From contig OX344756.2 in the NCBI GenBank assembly GCA_947034885.2, positions 9,631,598-9,695,597 of the forward strand: a stretch of 64,000 bases of DNA. Direction: 5' to 3'. Numbering within the stretch: the stretch's first letter is position 1; each line of letters begins with the position of its first letter. The notes beneath the pieces were generated by a model. That model saw only the letters and a program-made list of their open reading frames with translations, made no database searches and had not been told where the DNA came from. Below are positions 25,155-36,680 of the stretch, piece by piece. The DNA comes from Thuidium tamariscinum (Eukaryota > Streptophyta > Bryopsida > Hypnales > Thuidiaceae). The position numbers and the translations under genes were made by a program.

Positions 25155-27359
25155 AGTAAGAATCAGAATTGTCCTCTTCTTCCACTATTGGGATATTTTG
25201 TGTTACCTTATAAGTTCTATAGTAAATTTCAATGGACAGTGTATTAAGATAATATATGTCTTAACAAATAGAAAGCAAAATGTACCTTAGTTGTGCTAGA
25301 GAATGTTTTTAGAGCTCAATTACTTAAGGAACTCTTACCTTAGCTTGTATTATAATCTTAAAGTAATCTTCTACAAATGTATTTACACCATTAGAATTGC
25401 CAAAAGCTAGTGCAAGTCTTTGCTTTCTTATAAGTTATAACTCTCATTGACTTTTGGAAGGTGAAAATGGGATAACAAATTAAAAAATACTTGATGTACT
25501 CAAAATATAGCAAAAATATCAGAATTACACTCTAATGACTTTATTTAATTATTTGGAAAATAGTCTTTATACACATCGAATTATTTGTTTGTTTTTTAAA
25601 GATTACAAGACGTTGTTTACATGAGATTAATAAAGATAAAATACAATTGCAAGGATGTAGGTCAAAACAATGCCAAATGTTATCAAATCTTATTACTATG
25701 GTGAAGGCAGTTCTTAAACATTGTGAGGACCTTAGAAGAGCATATCCACTTAATTTGTGAAAAGACCACTATCCTTTCAAGGGACATAATGAATTAAGTA
25801 GGTTCCTATGACCTCAATTTTTGATGAAACTTTCTAAAACTCTCTTATATCTTAGTTATCTTTGCGAGAATATGTTTTTTCTTCAATTGATGCTCAAGAA
25901 ACAAAAATTATACTATCTTTGATATGATTTTTACGTTACTATGCAAAAAAATAAATGCACAAAAACTCAAAATTAATATTAGAATTTTTAATCCTTGTGA
26001 ATAATATTTTTGTCTTTATAGAAAACTTCAATTCATTTTGTTTGAATTAGTGATTCAAAAATTATAAATAGTCTTGTTTTTTGAACAATCTAAGCACCTT
26101 TTTGAGATATTAACTTATAGGTATCATTTTTTAGTACAATATTTTCAATTTAAAAAAACACCATCAAATAGAGTTAGGTTTGTTTTCTAAAACAATATCA
26201 CCATTGTCGGGTAAAGATGCCTTGCTTCAAGAAAACATGAGGATAGAGGCTACAACTAGATTTGGCCTACAATCTCAAGGATCTTGTGATCAAACAAATT
26301 CATATATATGATCATACATCCCCCATAATGCGCCATGTAGAGCAAATAAATTTCACATGATTATACAAAAGAGTAAAAAATTGTACAAAAATCGCAGAAA
26401 TTCCTTTAAAGATGTACTTGACACTAATGTGAGTGCCACAATCACTTCAAAATTCAAAATTGAGAATGTGATATTTTCTTGAAAATCTAATACAAATATC
26501 TATAAATCATCTAGATTTTAATTCAATATCTTATAATATAGGGCAATTATAGCTATTCAAAGTTTACTCTTTCCAATTCAATAGCAACTCAAAACTACTT
26601 TACTTATGAGTCTATAACTCTCATATACTAACTTTGAATTGATTTTGTGATATTTTTTAAGAAAGATAATTCAAATATCTATAAATCATCCAATTTTCAA
26701 GTCAAAAACTCCTTTGTCAAACTTTAATAGCATATCAAAGTTTTCTCCCTCCAAATCAAAGGCAATTCAATACTATTTCACTCCATGCCTAAAGCTTTTA
26801 CATACTAAATCCAAACTAAGAGAGAGATATCCCTTTAAAAAGATTGTATTTCAATACATGAACGTATTAAATTTCAAGAGTAGACACTTTTTCACCAATG
26901 AGTTAGAATCTCAAAAATTTTGCCTTCAAACTCCTTGATGATTATCCTTCTCTCACTCCTTCAAGCATAACTTTCACATAAAAACTCTAAATTGAATGAG
27001 TAATAGACTTTGAGAACTACAAAATAATTGTGAAGAGGAAGAAGAAGAAGAGCCTCCTCCTCATTCTCTATTTCATTTTCCATCCCATCCACCTAAGTAA
27101 GTACATTTTAATCCCTAAAATGCCACATAGGCCACAATTCATCCACTGCTTATGTCCTTTCTTCTATAATTCTCGCCATATTCCCTACATGGACGTCTAG
27201 TGCTTCAAAAATTTAAAAAGGTAAAATAAGCAAGAAAACAAGCTTCACCTTTTAGTATAAAAGGAACTTCAAACACATAAAATAAAAATTTAAAATATCT
27301 TCAAATATGAAAATAAAAGAATTAATGTCAAATAGTTGTCTAATAGAGGTAAAACAAAG
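25153..27359. other. AT-rich spacer, no gene seen
   Basis: Only short frames without recognisable content were found. Around 26000-26130 some wording resembles family B interiors ('tagtgattcaaaaattat'), with no ends visible. Confidence 0.4.
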
Positions 27360-27876
27360 AAAATGACTTCCTATCATATTTTTTGTGCAACTTTTTTTCT
27401 TGTTCAAATTTTTTGTAATTTTTTTTGCAATTATTTTGTTATCTAATTTTAACATTTTCATTTTTATCTTTTGATTTGTGCTTTTCATGACTTTTCCATC
27501 CTATTTTTATTTTTTGTTTCCCATTTATTAAAATTCTTTCTTGTCTTGGTCTTTTATCTTTTTTTAATTTCAATCATGTTCTTTTATGAAAAGATTTCAT
27601 TCATTTTTTTTTCATGCAATATTCTTTGGCCTTTTCAATTTTCTTTTCTTTTCTTTTTCTTCTCCTTTTATAACTATTTTGTTTCTTTATATGAAATTTA
27701 TTCTATCTTTTATAATTTTTATAATTTTATAATTCTTTTTTGGAGATCTTATTTTGTCTTCTTAATTTTGTACATTTCACTTTTATACTTTTATATTTTT
27801 TCAATGCCATTTTGTATTCTTCCTCTATTCAAATCTTTTAGAATTTTTTCAGTCTTTTTTTTCTTCATGTGGCACA
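27360..27876. repeat. T-rich low-complexity tract
   Basis: The plus strand is an extended pyrimidine-rich stretch of 'tttttctttt'-type runs. It creates a 141-codon plus frame made almost only of Phe, Leu, Ile, Ser and Tyr. That composition follows from the T-richness and is not evidence of a protein. Confidence 0.75.
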
Positions 27877-28243
27877 ACAATGCATTTTTAAGCTAGTGCA
27901 CTATTAAATTTCCAACAACATTGGTATAAATTATGTTTTTCATGAAGTTTTGCAAGGAATCCAAACAATATGCTTTACTCAAGTCTTAAAATATATGGAA
28001 GCAATTATGCACGACAATTAACATCAATGTCATTAGACCACTTTTCAATAGTTCGCACAATGCATTTTTAAGCTAGTGCACTATTAAATTTCCAACAACA
28101 TTGGTATAAATTATGTTTTTCATGAAGTTTTGCAAGGAATCCAAACAATATGCTTTACTCAAGTCTTAAAATATATGGAAGCAATTATGCACGACAATTA
28201 ACATCAATTTCATTAGACCACTTTTCAATAGTTCGCACAATTC
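27877..28243 (+). repeat. 180-bp tandem duplication, two copies
   Basis: The sequence from about 27877 repeats with an exact 180-base offset starting at about 28057. The two copies differ at one base over the full unit ('atcaatgtc' against 'atcaatttc'). This is by far the youngest-looking repeat in the window. It is non-coding. Confidence 0.9.
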
Positions 28244-28949
28244 ATATTTGAAGTACTCAATGTTATGTCATTCACATTGTGAGGTATTCTAAAGGGACCT
28301 ACCACAATTGTGAAGTGATGCTTTTTCATTACATACACAACTACATTGCATCTCTATTGATACTACTCACAATGACTCCCTACAACTTCACTATCATTGC
28401 AAAGTCATTGACTATTGAATACCTATTGCCCTACTACTTTAGTAACTTGCACACTACGAATTTGTAGTTCACTATGCAATTTACTTACAACATGAATGAC
28501 TTTCATTACAATTTGCGTGCATCAATTGAGAATATCTAAACCACCTACAAACATACAACTTTCTTGCCTATTGCCTTTTTGTTCTTGATATTATTTCTAT
28601 GCCAATAAATTCTCTTCTAGAGATAATCTAATGTCCTCAACTAAATTCACTGTTTGCACTAGAAAAGTTCCCCTTTGGAGAGTAATGAACCTTGCAGCCT
28701 CTGCCATTGTGCTAATGAAGGCATCTATAGTCTCTACTATTTTCCTTTTCACTCTCACCTCTTTGCATAAAACAACTTTCTACATGGATTTTTCTACAAT
28801 ATTTGAAGAGAAAATTTCTATAACTAGGTTGGGAAAAATGAAGGGCTTTACCATGATGGATTTGGAGGCATTCCTAGTATATGTAGAATTCTTTTAATTG
28901 TCTTAAGGCTTAACCCATTTACAACACAAGAAGATGATTTGTATATGCA
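28244..28949. other. AT-rich spacer with unrecognised short frames
   Basis: Frames at 28279-28467 and 28631-28897 (+) have somewhat protein-like composition, but no motif I recognise and no supporting context. Not called as genes. Confidence 0.4.
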
Positions 28950-29150
28950 TTTGTACCATTTTGTGTCACAACTTAAGTGTTGATCTAATTTTTGGCCGTA
29001 ACTTTTTTGTTTAAATTCCAAATGACTTAAGGTTTATAGAGACGGTACTCATGATTATCATACATCTTTTCTAATTTTTTAATAATTTTCAAAAATAGTT
29101 TAATATATTAAAATAGTACTAGTGATAGAATGTCAGTATGTCACAAATGA
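28950..29150 (+). mobile_element. Family A fragment (both termini lost)
   Basis: The series 'gtgtcaca', 'ggccgtaactttt', 'ccaaatgactta', 'actcatgattatcat' and 'ttttcaaaaatagttta' follows the order seen in the first ~200 bases of intact family A ends, for example at 54105. No terminal GGGTGATTGC is found. Boundaries are approximate. Confidence 0.5.
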
Positions 29151-29588
29151 CAATTTGAAGGTTTTTGAAAAGTTACAATATGAAATTTTTGCAGTGATTT
29201 CTACTATACAAATACAACTTTCTAGGAGAGGGATTTTTGATTGCCCATTGCAATAAAGTTCTACATGGACCTAAATGAGTAATATTTCCAATGAATTTCT
29301 GAATTTAAAAAAATAGAATTTTATTTTTTGTTTCAATATTTGAAAAGGGATCTTAGTTAGAAACAATGGCCATTTCTAATATTAATTTTTTGAATGGTTT
29401 AAGTAATTTTCCAAAATAAAAATATAAAACTATGATTTTCTATCTTCGAGTAGGACCCTAGGGTATATGATAGGACTGTATAGTTCTAGTGGAGGGTGAC
29501 ATTTTGTGTAATGTAGACTTCTTTTCTATGATATGCAATTATAGATTGCTTTTATAGTGACTTTATAATCCTTGACCCTTGATCCATG

Positions 29589-29719
29589 CACTAGTAGAAA
29601 ATGTACCCAATTCTATTGTTTTGGTCACGTTGATGACCAACAAATTTTTGTTGATTAATAGAGTCTATTGATCATCAACACAACCACAACAATAGAACCA
29701 GACAAATTTTCTACTAGTG
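29589..29719. mobile_element. CACTA-type MITE, 131 bp
   Basis: The termini CACTAGTAGAAAATGT and, reverse-complemented, CACTAGTAGAAAATTTG are near identical. The 3-bp target duplication ATG is present at 29586-29588 and 29720-29722. The whole element is roughly palindromic ('ctattgttttggt' against 'acaacaatag'). Start sequence and 3-bp duplication fit the plant CACTA (En/Spm) superfamily. Confidence 0.8.
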
Positions 29720-29722
29720 ATG

Positions 29723-30474
29723 TGTCATTAGAACCTTAGATATGAATTTCAATAGATGGCCCACATTTCTTCTTCCAAACCCCATATAATACTTACAGTA
29801 CTCGTAGTACTCATAGTACTAAATCAACAAAAACCAAAAACGATAAAAATGCACTAATAGGAACCACCCAAGCCATTGAAAGGGGTCCTTTTGGAGGTCC
29901 TTCTGAACTTTTTATGGAATGTTTTATTCAAAAATTTCATCAAAATTAGTTCTAAAATTATTCAAAGTTGTCAACAATGACAAATTCTATTCAAAACATC
30001 ATTAATCTAAATAGAAAAGTTCCTAAATCTTCTATTCTAAAATTTAACAAAGGACTAAAAGCACTAGTTACAGTGCTTAATTTGTGCTTAATTAGTATAA
30101 AATGATGACATTATAGAGTATATAATAGTTGAAAATCACACTATAACATTAAAGAAGCAAGAGTCATGTTTACTAGTGTGACATGTGCTGTTGCCACATG
30201 CCATTGTTATAGTCAAAATAGAAATAAAGTAATTTTTTAAATCTCTTAAATTCTAAAAAATTGAAAAATTGAAAAAATTTCATACCATTGCTCTATGCTG
30301 TTGATCCAATTTCAATCATGGTTTTGTCATGTTTATATCTTTCATTTTTATATTCAAATAATTTTACTGTAGCTTCATCAAAATTGACATGAAGATGGCA
30401 TCCATAGTTATTTAGCATGAGGAAAAGGATGATTGAAACAACAAAATCTCAAAAAATGATTTCAATATATTTTT
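29723..30474. other. Spacer downstream of the Helitron, with a hairpin
   Basis: No gene. A 7-bp stem, AAGCACT with AGTGCTT and a six-base loop, lies at 30059-30078. Helitrons carry a short hairpin near their 3' end just before a CTRR tetranucleotide. Here the expected CTRR is not seen in that position, so the Helitron end is not established. Confidence 0.35.
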
Positions 30475-33055
30475 ATATTAAAACTTATGGATACAAATAT
30501 TTATTGTTTTTCCTATATGTTCAAGTAAAAGCACTTTCAATGATTGGATGGATGTTGTCCGAGAAAGCGCTACATATAATTGACCATGAGAGAATATTGG
30601 AGTCTGTAAATCTACGCCTACATATTTAATAGATTGACCTTGAGATTTATTTATGGTCATAGTAAATGCCAATTTTACTGGAAATTGCCATCTAAAAAAT
30701 TTGAAAGGTACATCTGCTGTTGTTGGTTGTAGAGTTATTCTTGGAATAAATGTTGTTTCCCTTCTATGACTTCCGGTCAAAATTTGGGCTTCAATGATAT
30801 GATTGCTTAAGCGTGTTACTGGGTGAATGCAAGAAACACTTGTACTATTTGTTGCGTTTCGTCACACCCTATTTTTTTTTTCTTTTAGCCATAACTTTTG
30901 TGTTTTAGCTCCAAATGACTCAAAATTTACAGGGAAGCTACTCATAGCTATTATATATCTAAAATGAATTTTTGAGATATTTCAAAAATAATTTATTATT
31001 TTTAAATAGCCCCAAAAATTTCTCACAGTACTTGATTTAAGGGTTTTTAGCACCCCGTTTCTCCAAAAAACTGAATTTTGACCTAAAATTTGGAGAATAT
31101 GGTTTCCTAATAGACTTATACCTACTGTCCAAAGGAATTTTAAAAATACTTATTTTTAAGTGTTGTAGAAGTCCACAAAGAGAGCTTCATTTTGCATTTT
31201 TTTCCAAAGGTATAAGACATTATTTTGGTGATTTTTTTGATTAAATCTCATCACCAAATTTTTTTTTCAAGTTTTGTATTTTTATGTATTTTTCAAAAAA
31301 ATAATACTATTTTTAACAAATTAAAATGTCACAAGTTGTATTTTCTTCACCGGAACTTTGGACATAGAATTCTCATAGAATTCCGGTGAAAAAAATACAA
31401 CTTGTGACATTTTAATTTGTTAAAAATAGTATTATTTTTTTGAAAAATACATAAAAATACAAAACTTGAAAAGACTTTTTGGTGATGAGATTTGACCAAA
31501 GAAATCACCAAAATAATGTTTTATACCTTTGGAAAAAAATGTAGAATGAAGCTCTCTTTGTCGACTCTTACAACACTTAAAAATAAGTATTTTTAAAATT
31601 ACTTTGTAAAGTAGGTATAATTCTATTAGGAGACCATGCTATCCAAATTTTAGGTCAAAATTCAGTTTTTTGGAGAAACGGGGTGCTAAAAACCCTTAAA
31701 TCAAGTACTATGAGAAATTTTCGGGGCTATTTAAAAATAATAAATTATTTTTGAAAAATCTCAAAAATTCATTTTAGATACATAATATCTATGAGTAGCT
31801 TCCCTATAAATTTTGAGTCATTTGGAGCTAAAACACAAAAGTTATGGCTAAAAGAGAAAGAAAAAAATAGGGTGTGACAAAAGGCTTTAAGTGTTTCTTG
31901 CATTCATCCCTACTATAAGGTGGGAGCCATTACAGAGACCACGTTTTGGAGCAATATTGCGTAATAACATGATAGGACATCCAACCTTGAGTTGTAGCTT
32001 TGCAAGTGACAATCCAGACAATTCTAAAGAATTGAGGTATTCAATAGGATATATATTATGATTGTCAGCACCAACCTTTAAAATTGGAGTGTCTGCACTT
32101 TAAAATGTTTCTAACTCTCATGGAAACATTTGAAGGACCTGTTTGTTGATATCCTCAACTTCATTTCGAGTTGATAAAATGGTTCGTTCTTTAAAATATT
32201 CATCACTTTGTGTAAGAATATTTTGTATAGTACTATAAATTCCTTGAATGAAGGATACAATTCCTTGACAGTTGACTACTTGCTTAGGTAGTACAGTCAA
32301 GCCATTCGCATTAATTGAAATTTAACCACTTCCAACTTGGAGAAGCCAATTTGCAAAATCTTGATTTTCCATACATGTTGTATTTAAGCGCGTCTTTTGC
32401 CGTAACCTCAATATATGCGTTTTTAGCTACAAAATTGATCTTTGAAGTGAAGCGTCTACTATCTGTACTCTAGAACCTTTGACAATAACTGGAAGAATTT
32501 GACAAAAATCACCTCCAAAAACTACAATTATACCTCCAAAATCTCTATTGTTGTTGCAAAGGTCCCGAAAGATACGGTCAATAGCCTCTAGACAATGACG
32601 ATGTTGCATGGGGACTTCATCCTAAATTATCAATGATGCTTCGTGTAGAAGATCAATCCGATTTGATGTTTTATTGATTGCACATATTGAATCTTCATTG
32701 ATCTCAATTGGAAGTACGAAAGTTGAGTGGGTTATTCGTCCACCATCAAGGAGAATTGTAGCAATACCAAATGATGCTACACATATTACAATCTTTCCTT
32801 CACTTCTAAGTTTTGTTGCAATTGTATTATATAAATATGTTTTTCCTATTCCAAATGGTCTATAAAAAAAAATCCTTCCAATATGTTCATCCATTGATGT
32901 CAAAACTTCTTGATATGCAATAGCTTGTTCTCCACTCATGATATGATTGACATGAGATCATTTTGATTCCAATCACATTGTTTAGCAATCAAAGGATTGG
33001 GGCAATGAAGCCATGAAGGTTCCAAGGGATTATTGATTGTGGCATTCCCGATATG
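30475..33055 (-). pseudogene. Helitron PIF1-type helicase domain (broken)
   Basis: From 32939 downward the minus strand gives a degenerate Walker A (PFGIGKT instead of the usual GPGGTGKT), [10 protein letters not shown] around the Walker B site, [10 protein letters not shown], and later NKSQGQS and YVALSRTT, the hallmark late motifs of PIF1-like helicases. Apart from the fold-back insertion at 30821-31910 the frame is continuous from 32939 to about 30475. It is interrupted by about five in-frame stop codons, two of which sit where the family has tryptophan, consistent with TGG to TAG decay. Upstream of 32939 a frameshift separates it from the preceding part. Helitron helicase unwinds DNA during rolling-circle transposition; this copy cannot. 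Confidence 0.9.
30821..31910. mobile_element. Family A fold-back element inside the helicase
   Basis: It begins GGGTGAATGCAAGAAACAC and ends with the complement, GTGTTTCTTGCATTCATCCC. TACT is duplicated on both sides (30817-30820 and 31911-31914). The two halves are long inverted arms of about 540 bases that differ only at scattered positions, with the turn near 31360-31385 ('catagaattctcatagaatt'). Each arm corresponds to the right ~540 bases of simple copies such as 44861-45592. The length is 1,090 bp and it is non-coding. The helicase frame continues across it, which confirms the ends. Confidence 0.9.
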
Positions 33056-33059
33056 TAGG

Positions 33060-34152
33060 GGGTGATTGCAAGAAACACTTGTACTGTTGTGTTGCATCAT
33101 GTTTTGTGGTGACTAGTTTTCTAGCCATAACTTTTGTTTTTTAGCTCCAAATGATTCAAATTTTTAAAAATGGATACTCATAACTATTATACATCATTCA
33201 AATTTTTTTGAGGATTTAAAAAAAATATTTTACTATTTTTAAATAGCCCCCGATTATTTGTCACATATTCCAATTTAGGGGTTTTTAGTACTATTTAGAA
33301 CCCAAAAAAATGAATTTTGAGCTGAAATTTTGAGAAGATGTTTTCCTAGTAGAATTATAGCTTATCTTAAAAGTAATTTCAAAAATAGTCATTTTCATGT
33401 GGTGTAGAAGTCTACAAAGAGACCTTTTTTCTGCTTGCTTTCTGAAACGTGTAAAACATTTTTTTGGTGATTTTCTTGGTCAAGCCTTATCACCAAAAAG
33501 TCTTCTCAAATGGACAATTTTTATTTTTATTTTAAAAAATGTTTTTTATTTTTTATTAATTAAAACATTGAAGTATGTATTTTCTTCATCGGAATTCTAT
33601 GTGTTCTATGTCCAAAATTCTAGTGAAGAAAAATACAACTTCAACATATTAATTTGTAAAAAATAGAAAAAACGAATTTAATGAAATCTAAAAATTGTCC
33701 ATTTGTGAAGACTTTTTGGTGATAAGGCTTGACCAAGAAAATCACCAAAAAAATGTTTCATATGTTTCAAAAAGCAAGTAGAAAGAAGGTCTCTTTGTGG
33801 ACTTCTACACGTCAAAAAAATGACTATTTTAAAAATTCCTTTGGAGATAAGGTATAAGTCTACTAATAGAATATCCACTCAAATATTCAGCTCAAAATTC
33901 GTTTTTTTGGGTTCTAAATAGTATTAAAAACCCCACAATGTCAAATTGTGACAAATTAACAAAATTGGATTTTAAATATCAAATGATTTCTTAAAATTTG
34001 TAAAAAATAACGATAATAATGTGAGTTAAGATATCTAGGAAGTTTTTTTAAAATTTTGGGCACTTAGTTTTTTATTCAAAAGTTAGAGCGATCTTAAAGT
34101 GGTCAACCCAAAAAAACGCAACAAATAGTACATGTGTTTCGTGCATTCACCC
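33060..34152. mobile_element. Second family A fold-back element inside the Helitron
   Basis: The termini are GGGTGATTGCAAGAAACACT and the complement of GGGTGAATGCACGAAACAC. The flanks are TAGG and TTGG, a 4-bp duplication with one difference. The arms are inverted copies turning near 33595-33620 ('ggaattctatgtgttctatgtccaaaattc'-like sequence). At 1,093 bp it is nearly the same size as the copy at 30821. The arms are less alike than in that copy, so this insertion looks older. The frames on both strands inside it are arm-derived and not genes. Confidence 0.85.
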
Positions 34153-34900
34153 TTGGCCAAAGAATTGTTGTAATCGTTCCTCAAAATCTCATTGATTAAA
34201 AACAATTCATAGTCAAAGACTTGATCTTCACTGGGGTCTTTCAATTGTCGTTGCATTTGTAGTCGATGTCTAAGATCATCGCACATTTGGTCTTGAAATT
34301 GTTCCCACAAATGCCCAAGCTCATTTGGTGAGTAATGAATGAGTAATGTGACAAATAAAGCTCAAAGTTGTGATCCTGACTGCATGACAGAAGCTTCTTC
34401 CAAACATGAAACCCATTCTCCATCATTTTCTAATAGTCCTTTAGTTAAACATGCCTCTTTAAATGTGTTGTAAAGATGACCATCCACTGTTCAAAGGTCT
34501 TCATATACATGATACTAGTCTAGGTACAATTGTCAAAAGTAAACATAAATAGTACCGTTCACCAGCAATTGGATTAGCAAAATAAAGTCTTCCCAATGCA
34601 AAACCGGCTCATCTAGGGGTCCATTCCTTTGTAGGCCTTTTTCCACACATAGTGTTGTGGAATCCCCAAATATGTGTATTGTCGAGCATTTGCATCCCTA
34701 GCACACATTGCAAAAAACCCAGTTAATGTAGTATTTTCACGCCCCACTCTTTGAAGAACTTCTGTGCAACATCCTCTTGATTAAATACCAGCCTATGCAT
34801 CCCTGGCAAATGCAAAGCAAGTCGTACCACATTGGGGCGTTCTTCATGAATATGCATTGCAAAAAGTCTCAAGCAACTTCAAGAGCACTAACATAGGGAG
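34083..34900 (-). pseudogene. Helitron region between Rep and helicase (broken)
   Basis: This holds pieces of the linker between the Rep and helicase domains. A fragment around 34241-34426 matches the part usually reading like 'LYLSHYSF...' and passes by a frameshift into WEQFQDQMCDDLRHRL. Further upstream, near 34550-34900, phrases such as RPNVVRLALHLPGMHRLVFN (about 34785-34850) lie in alternating frames. At least three frameshifts and several stops separate the pieces. It is cut at its lower end by the fold-back at 33060-34152, so the last codons of the frame at 34083-34310 come from that element. Confidence 0.7.
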
Positions 34901-35852
34901 CATCCAAGTGTTGGTCTACCTCATTAGGCTCACGACCAAAGCACATAGTTGTATGATCGTGACCTTTGTAAATATATTTCAGAATATATTTCACATCTTA
35001 AATTGAAGTAAAAACTTCAATATTAATGTGATAACCATATTTGCGAGACAAATATGGATTGTAAGGCACTACATCTCAATTATCCTCCAAAATTCCACGT
35101 GCCTCAAATTTAGATTTAACTAATTATGGAAATTAATAAGTCCAAAATTAATATTCAAAGGTTGATTCCATCTACCTTTTTGAGGTGAAATCTAGAACAA
35201 GTATAGATGTATCAGCTACCAACCGATACATATTATTTATGGACTTTTGTCCATAATTTGTAGACTAGTTCATAATTAGTTAAATCTAAGTTCTCATAGC
35301 TACGATCAGTGTTGTTCCTTCTATGATACAATGGATATGCATCAACATCTATAGAGGTAGACTCTTGAAAAGTTTTGGATAACGCTTTGAACAATTTTCA
35401 TCTTTCATACATGGTGCAGTAGGGTTGCAAGCTCTACATGGACCATGCACCATTGTCCTCAATATTGTATCAAATAAAATGGGGTCTTTTTTCGGATTAG
35501 GGAATTTTGCACAAATAATGCGATCTACAACTACTACATCAACTATTTTGTCTTTTTCTGCAAAAAATAATAAAAAATGCATATGTGGCAATCCACGCTT
35601 TTGAAATTCTATAGTATAAACATGAGCTACTATTTGACCAAGCATATTGTTGGGTGCAATGTCTCAAAGTAGGGCTTGTGATTTGATTCTGAAAACATGG
35701 GCTACCAAATCCAGTCCATCAGATGTCTTTTGTCCTAGAAGCAATGCATTTTTAATTTCAAGCCATTTTGGATTTGCTGTCATAGTTCCAAATATATCAA
35801 AATGTTTGAAATAGCGAGTGATTGCTATAGAATCTTGAAAAATTTCAAACAT
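34901..35852 (-). pseudogene. Helitron Rep (HUH endonuclease) domain (broken)
   Basis: Minus-strand frames give DLVAHVFRIK (about 35680), then EFQKRGLPHMHFLL (about 35580), which contains the HUH-type metal-binding pair H-M-H, then HGPCRACNPTAPCM. After about 400 bases comes KYILKYIYKGHD (about 34960-34995), which holds both tyrosines of the Helitron Rep active site. These enzymes nick and join single strands in rolling-circle transposition. The catalytic residues I can see are all present, although stops and frameshifts between blocks make the domain non-functional as it stands. Confidence 0.85.
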
Positions 35853-36676
35853 GTTGCAAAGGCAATATGACGTGTCGACTAAGATTTTGAAAGTCTATTT
35901 CTTCATTGGCAAGCTCTCTAATTGTATTAGCAAGTCCTTGATATACATCTGCTCTTAGTGTACCTTGATTTGTTTGTATCCACTGTAAGCGTGCTTGCTC
36001 CATCACCGCCCATGCATCAACAATGAAGTCATGAAATAATTTTCTTCCATGAAGTATTGTAGAAAACTCATTGTCTCTTGGAAATAATCTATATGAAAAA
36101 AATTCCATTTGAGTGACATGTGATTGTCGTACTACATGAAGTATGTGTGGATGCCAACCAAGCTCTCCATAAGGAAATAATATCATGTAATGCAATGGCA
36201 AACACGTGGGATGACACTCATTAATCCATTGAAGCGCTCCTCCACATAAACGCAAAATAATATCACGTGTTGCATTTGGAATGTCACCATCTTCTGGCAA
36301 AATCAATGCTATTTCATCATTTTGAGGAAGATTATAATGCCTAGCTTGCCTTCCAGGCTCAAAATGTAGATGCATTGTTAGGTCTGGGTTTTTATTTCCA
36401 TTTTCATGCTCTTCATGTAGAATTTCATAGGCTTGCCTCTTAAGTGGAACAAAGTTATTGTACTCCATTAACATTTGTTGCAATGCCAACATTGTCTCAG
36501 GACATACTTCTTCATTTCTTTGTCTTTGAGTTTTGATTGCTTCAGTAGGATTGTAAATATATAGTTGAACAAATGTAGGAATTTCATTAGGTTCATGAAG
36601 AAGAGCGCCACATTGATGAGTCAATCTTCCATGGATGTAGAAACAATTGGGTCCACAACCCAAAGTATGGTCCCTA
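35845..36676 (-). pseudogene. Helitron-like N domain, longest intact stretch
   Basis: There are 272 codons without a stop. Recognisable family phrases run in order: FYIHGRLTHQCGALL, TFVQLYIYNPTEAI, RHYNLPQNDEIALILPEDGD, LHYMILFPYGELGWHP and RKLFHDFIVDAWA. These match the Helitron-like N-terminal domain that precedes the Rep domain in plant Helitrons. The apparent first codon at 36663 (TTG) is not a real start: the frame continues upstream and, beyond the family B insertion at 36681-37614, into the zinc-finger part. It overlaps the start of the Rep part by a few bases in another frame. Confidence 0.9.
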
Positions 36677-36680
36677 TTAA

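Noticed and set aside
27471-27896. Longest plus-strand frame outside the Helitron, 141 codons
   Set aside because: It is made of Phe, Leu, Ile, Ser and Tyr because the DNA is a T-rich tract; no domain or start context.
33397-33878. Frames on both strands around 33400-33880 sharing peptides
   Set aside because: They are mirror images produced by the two arms of the fold-back element.
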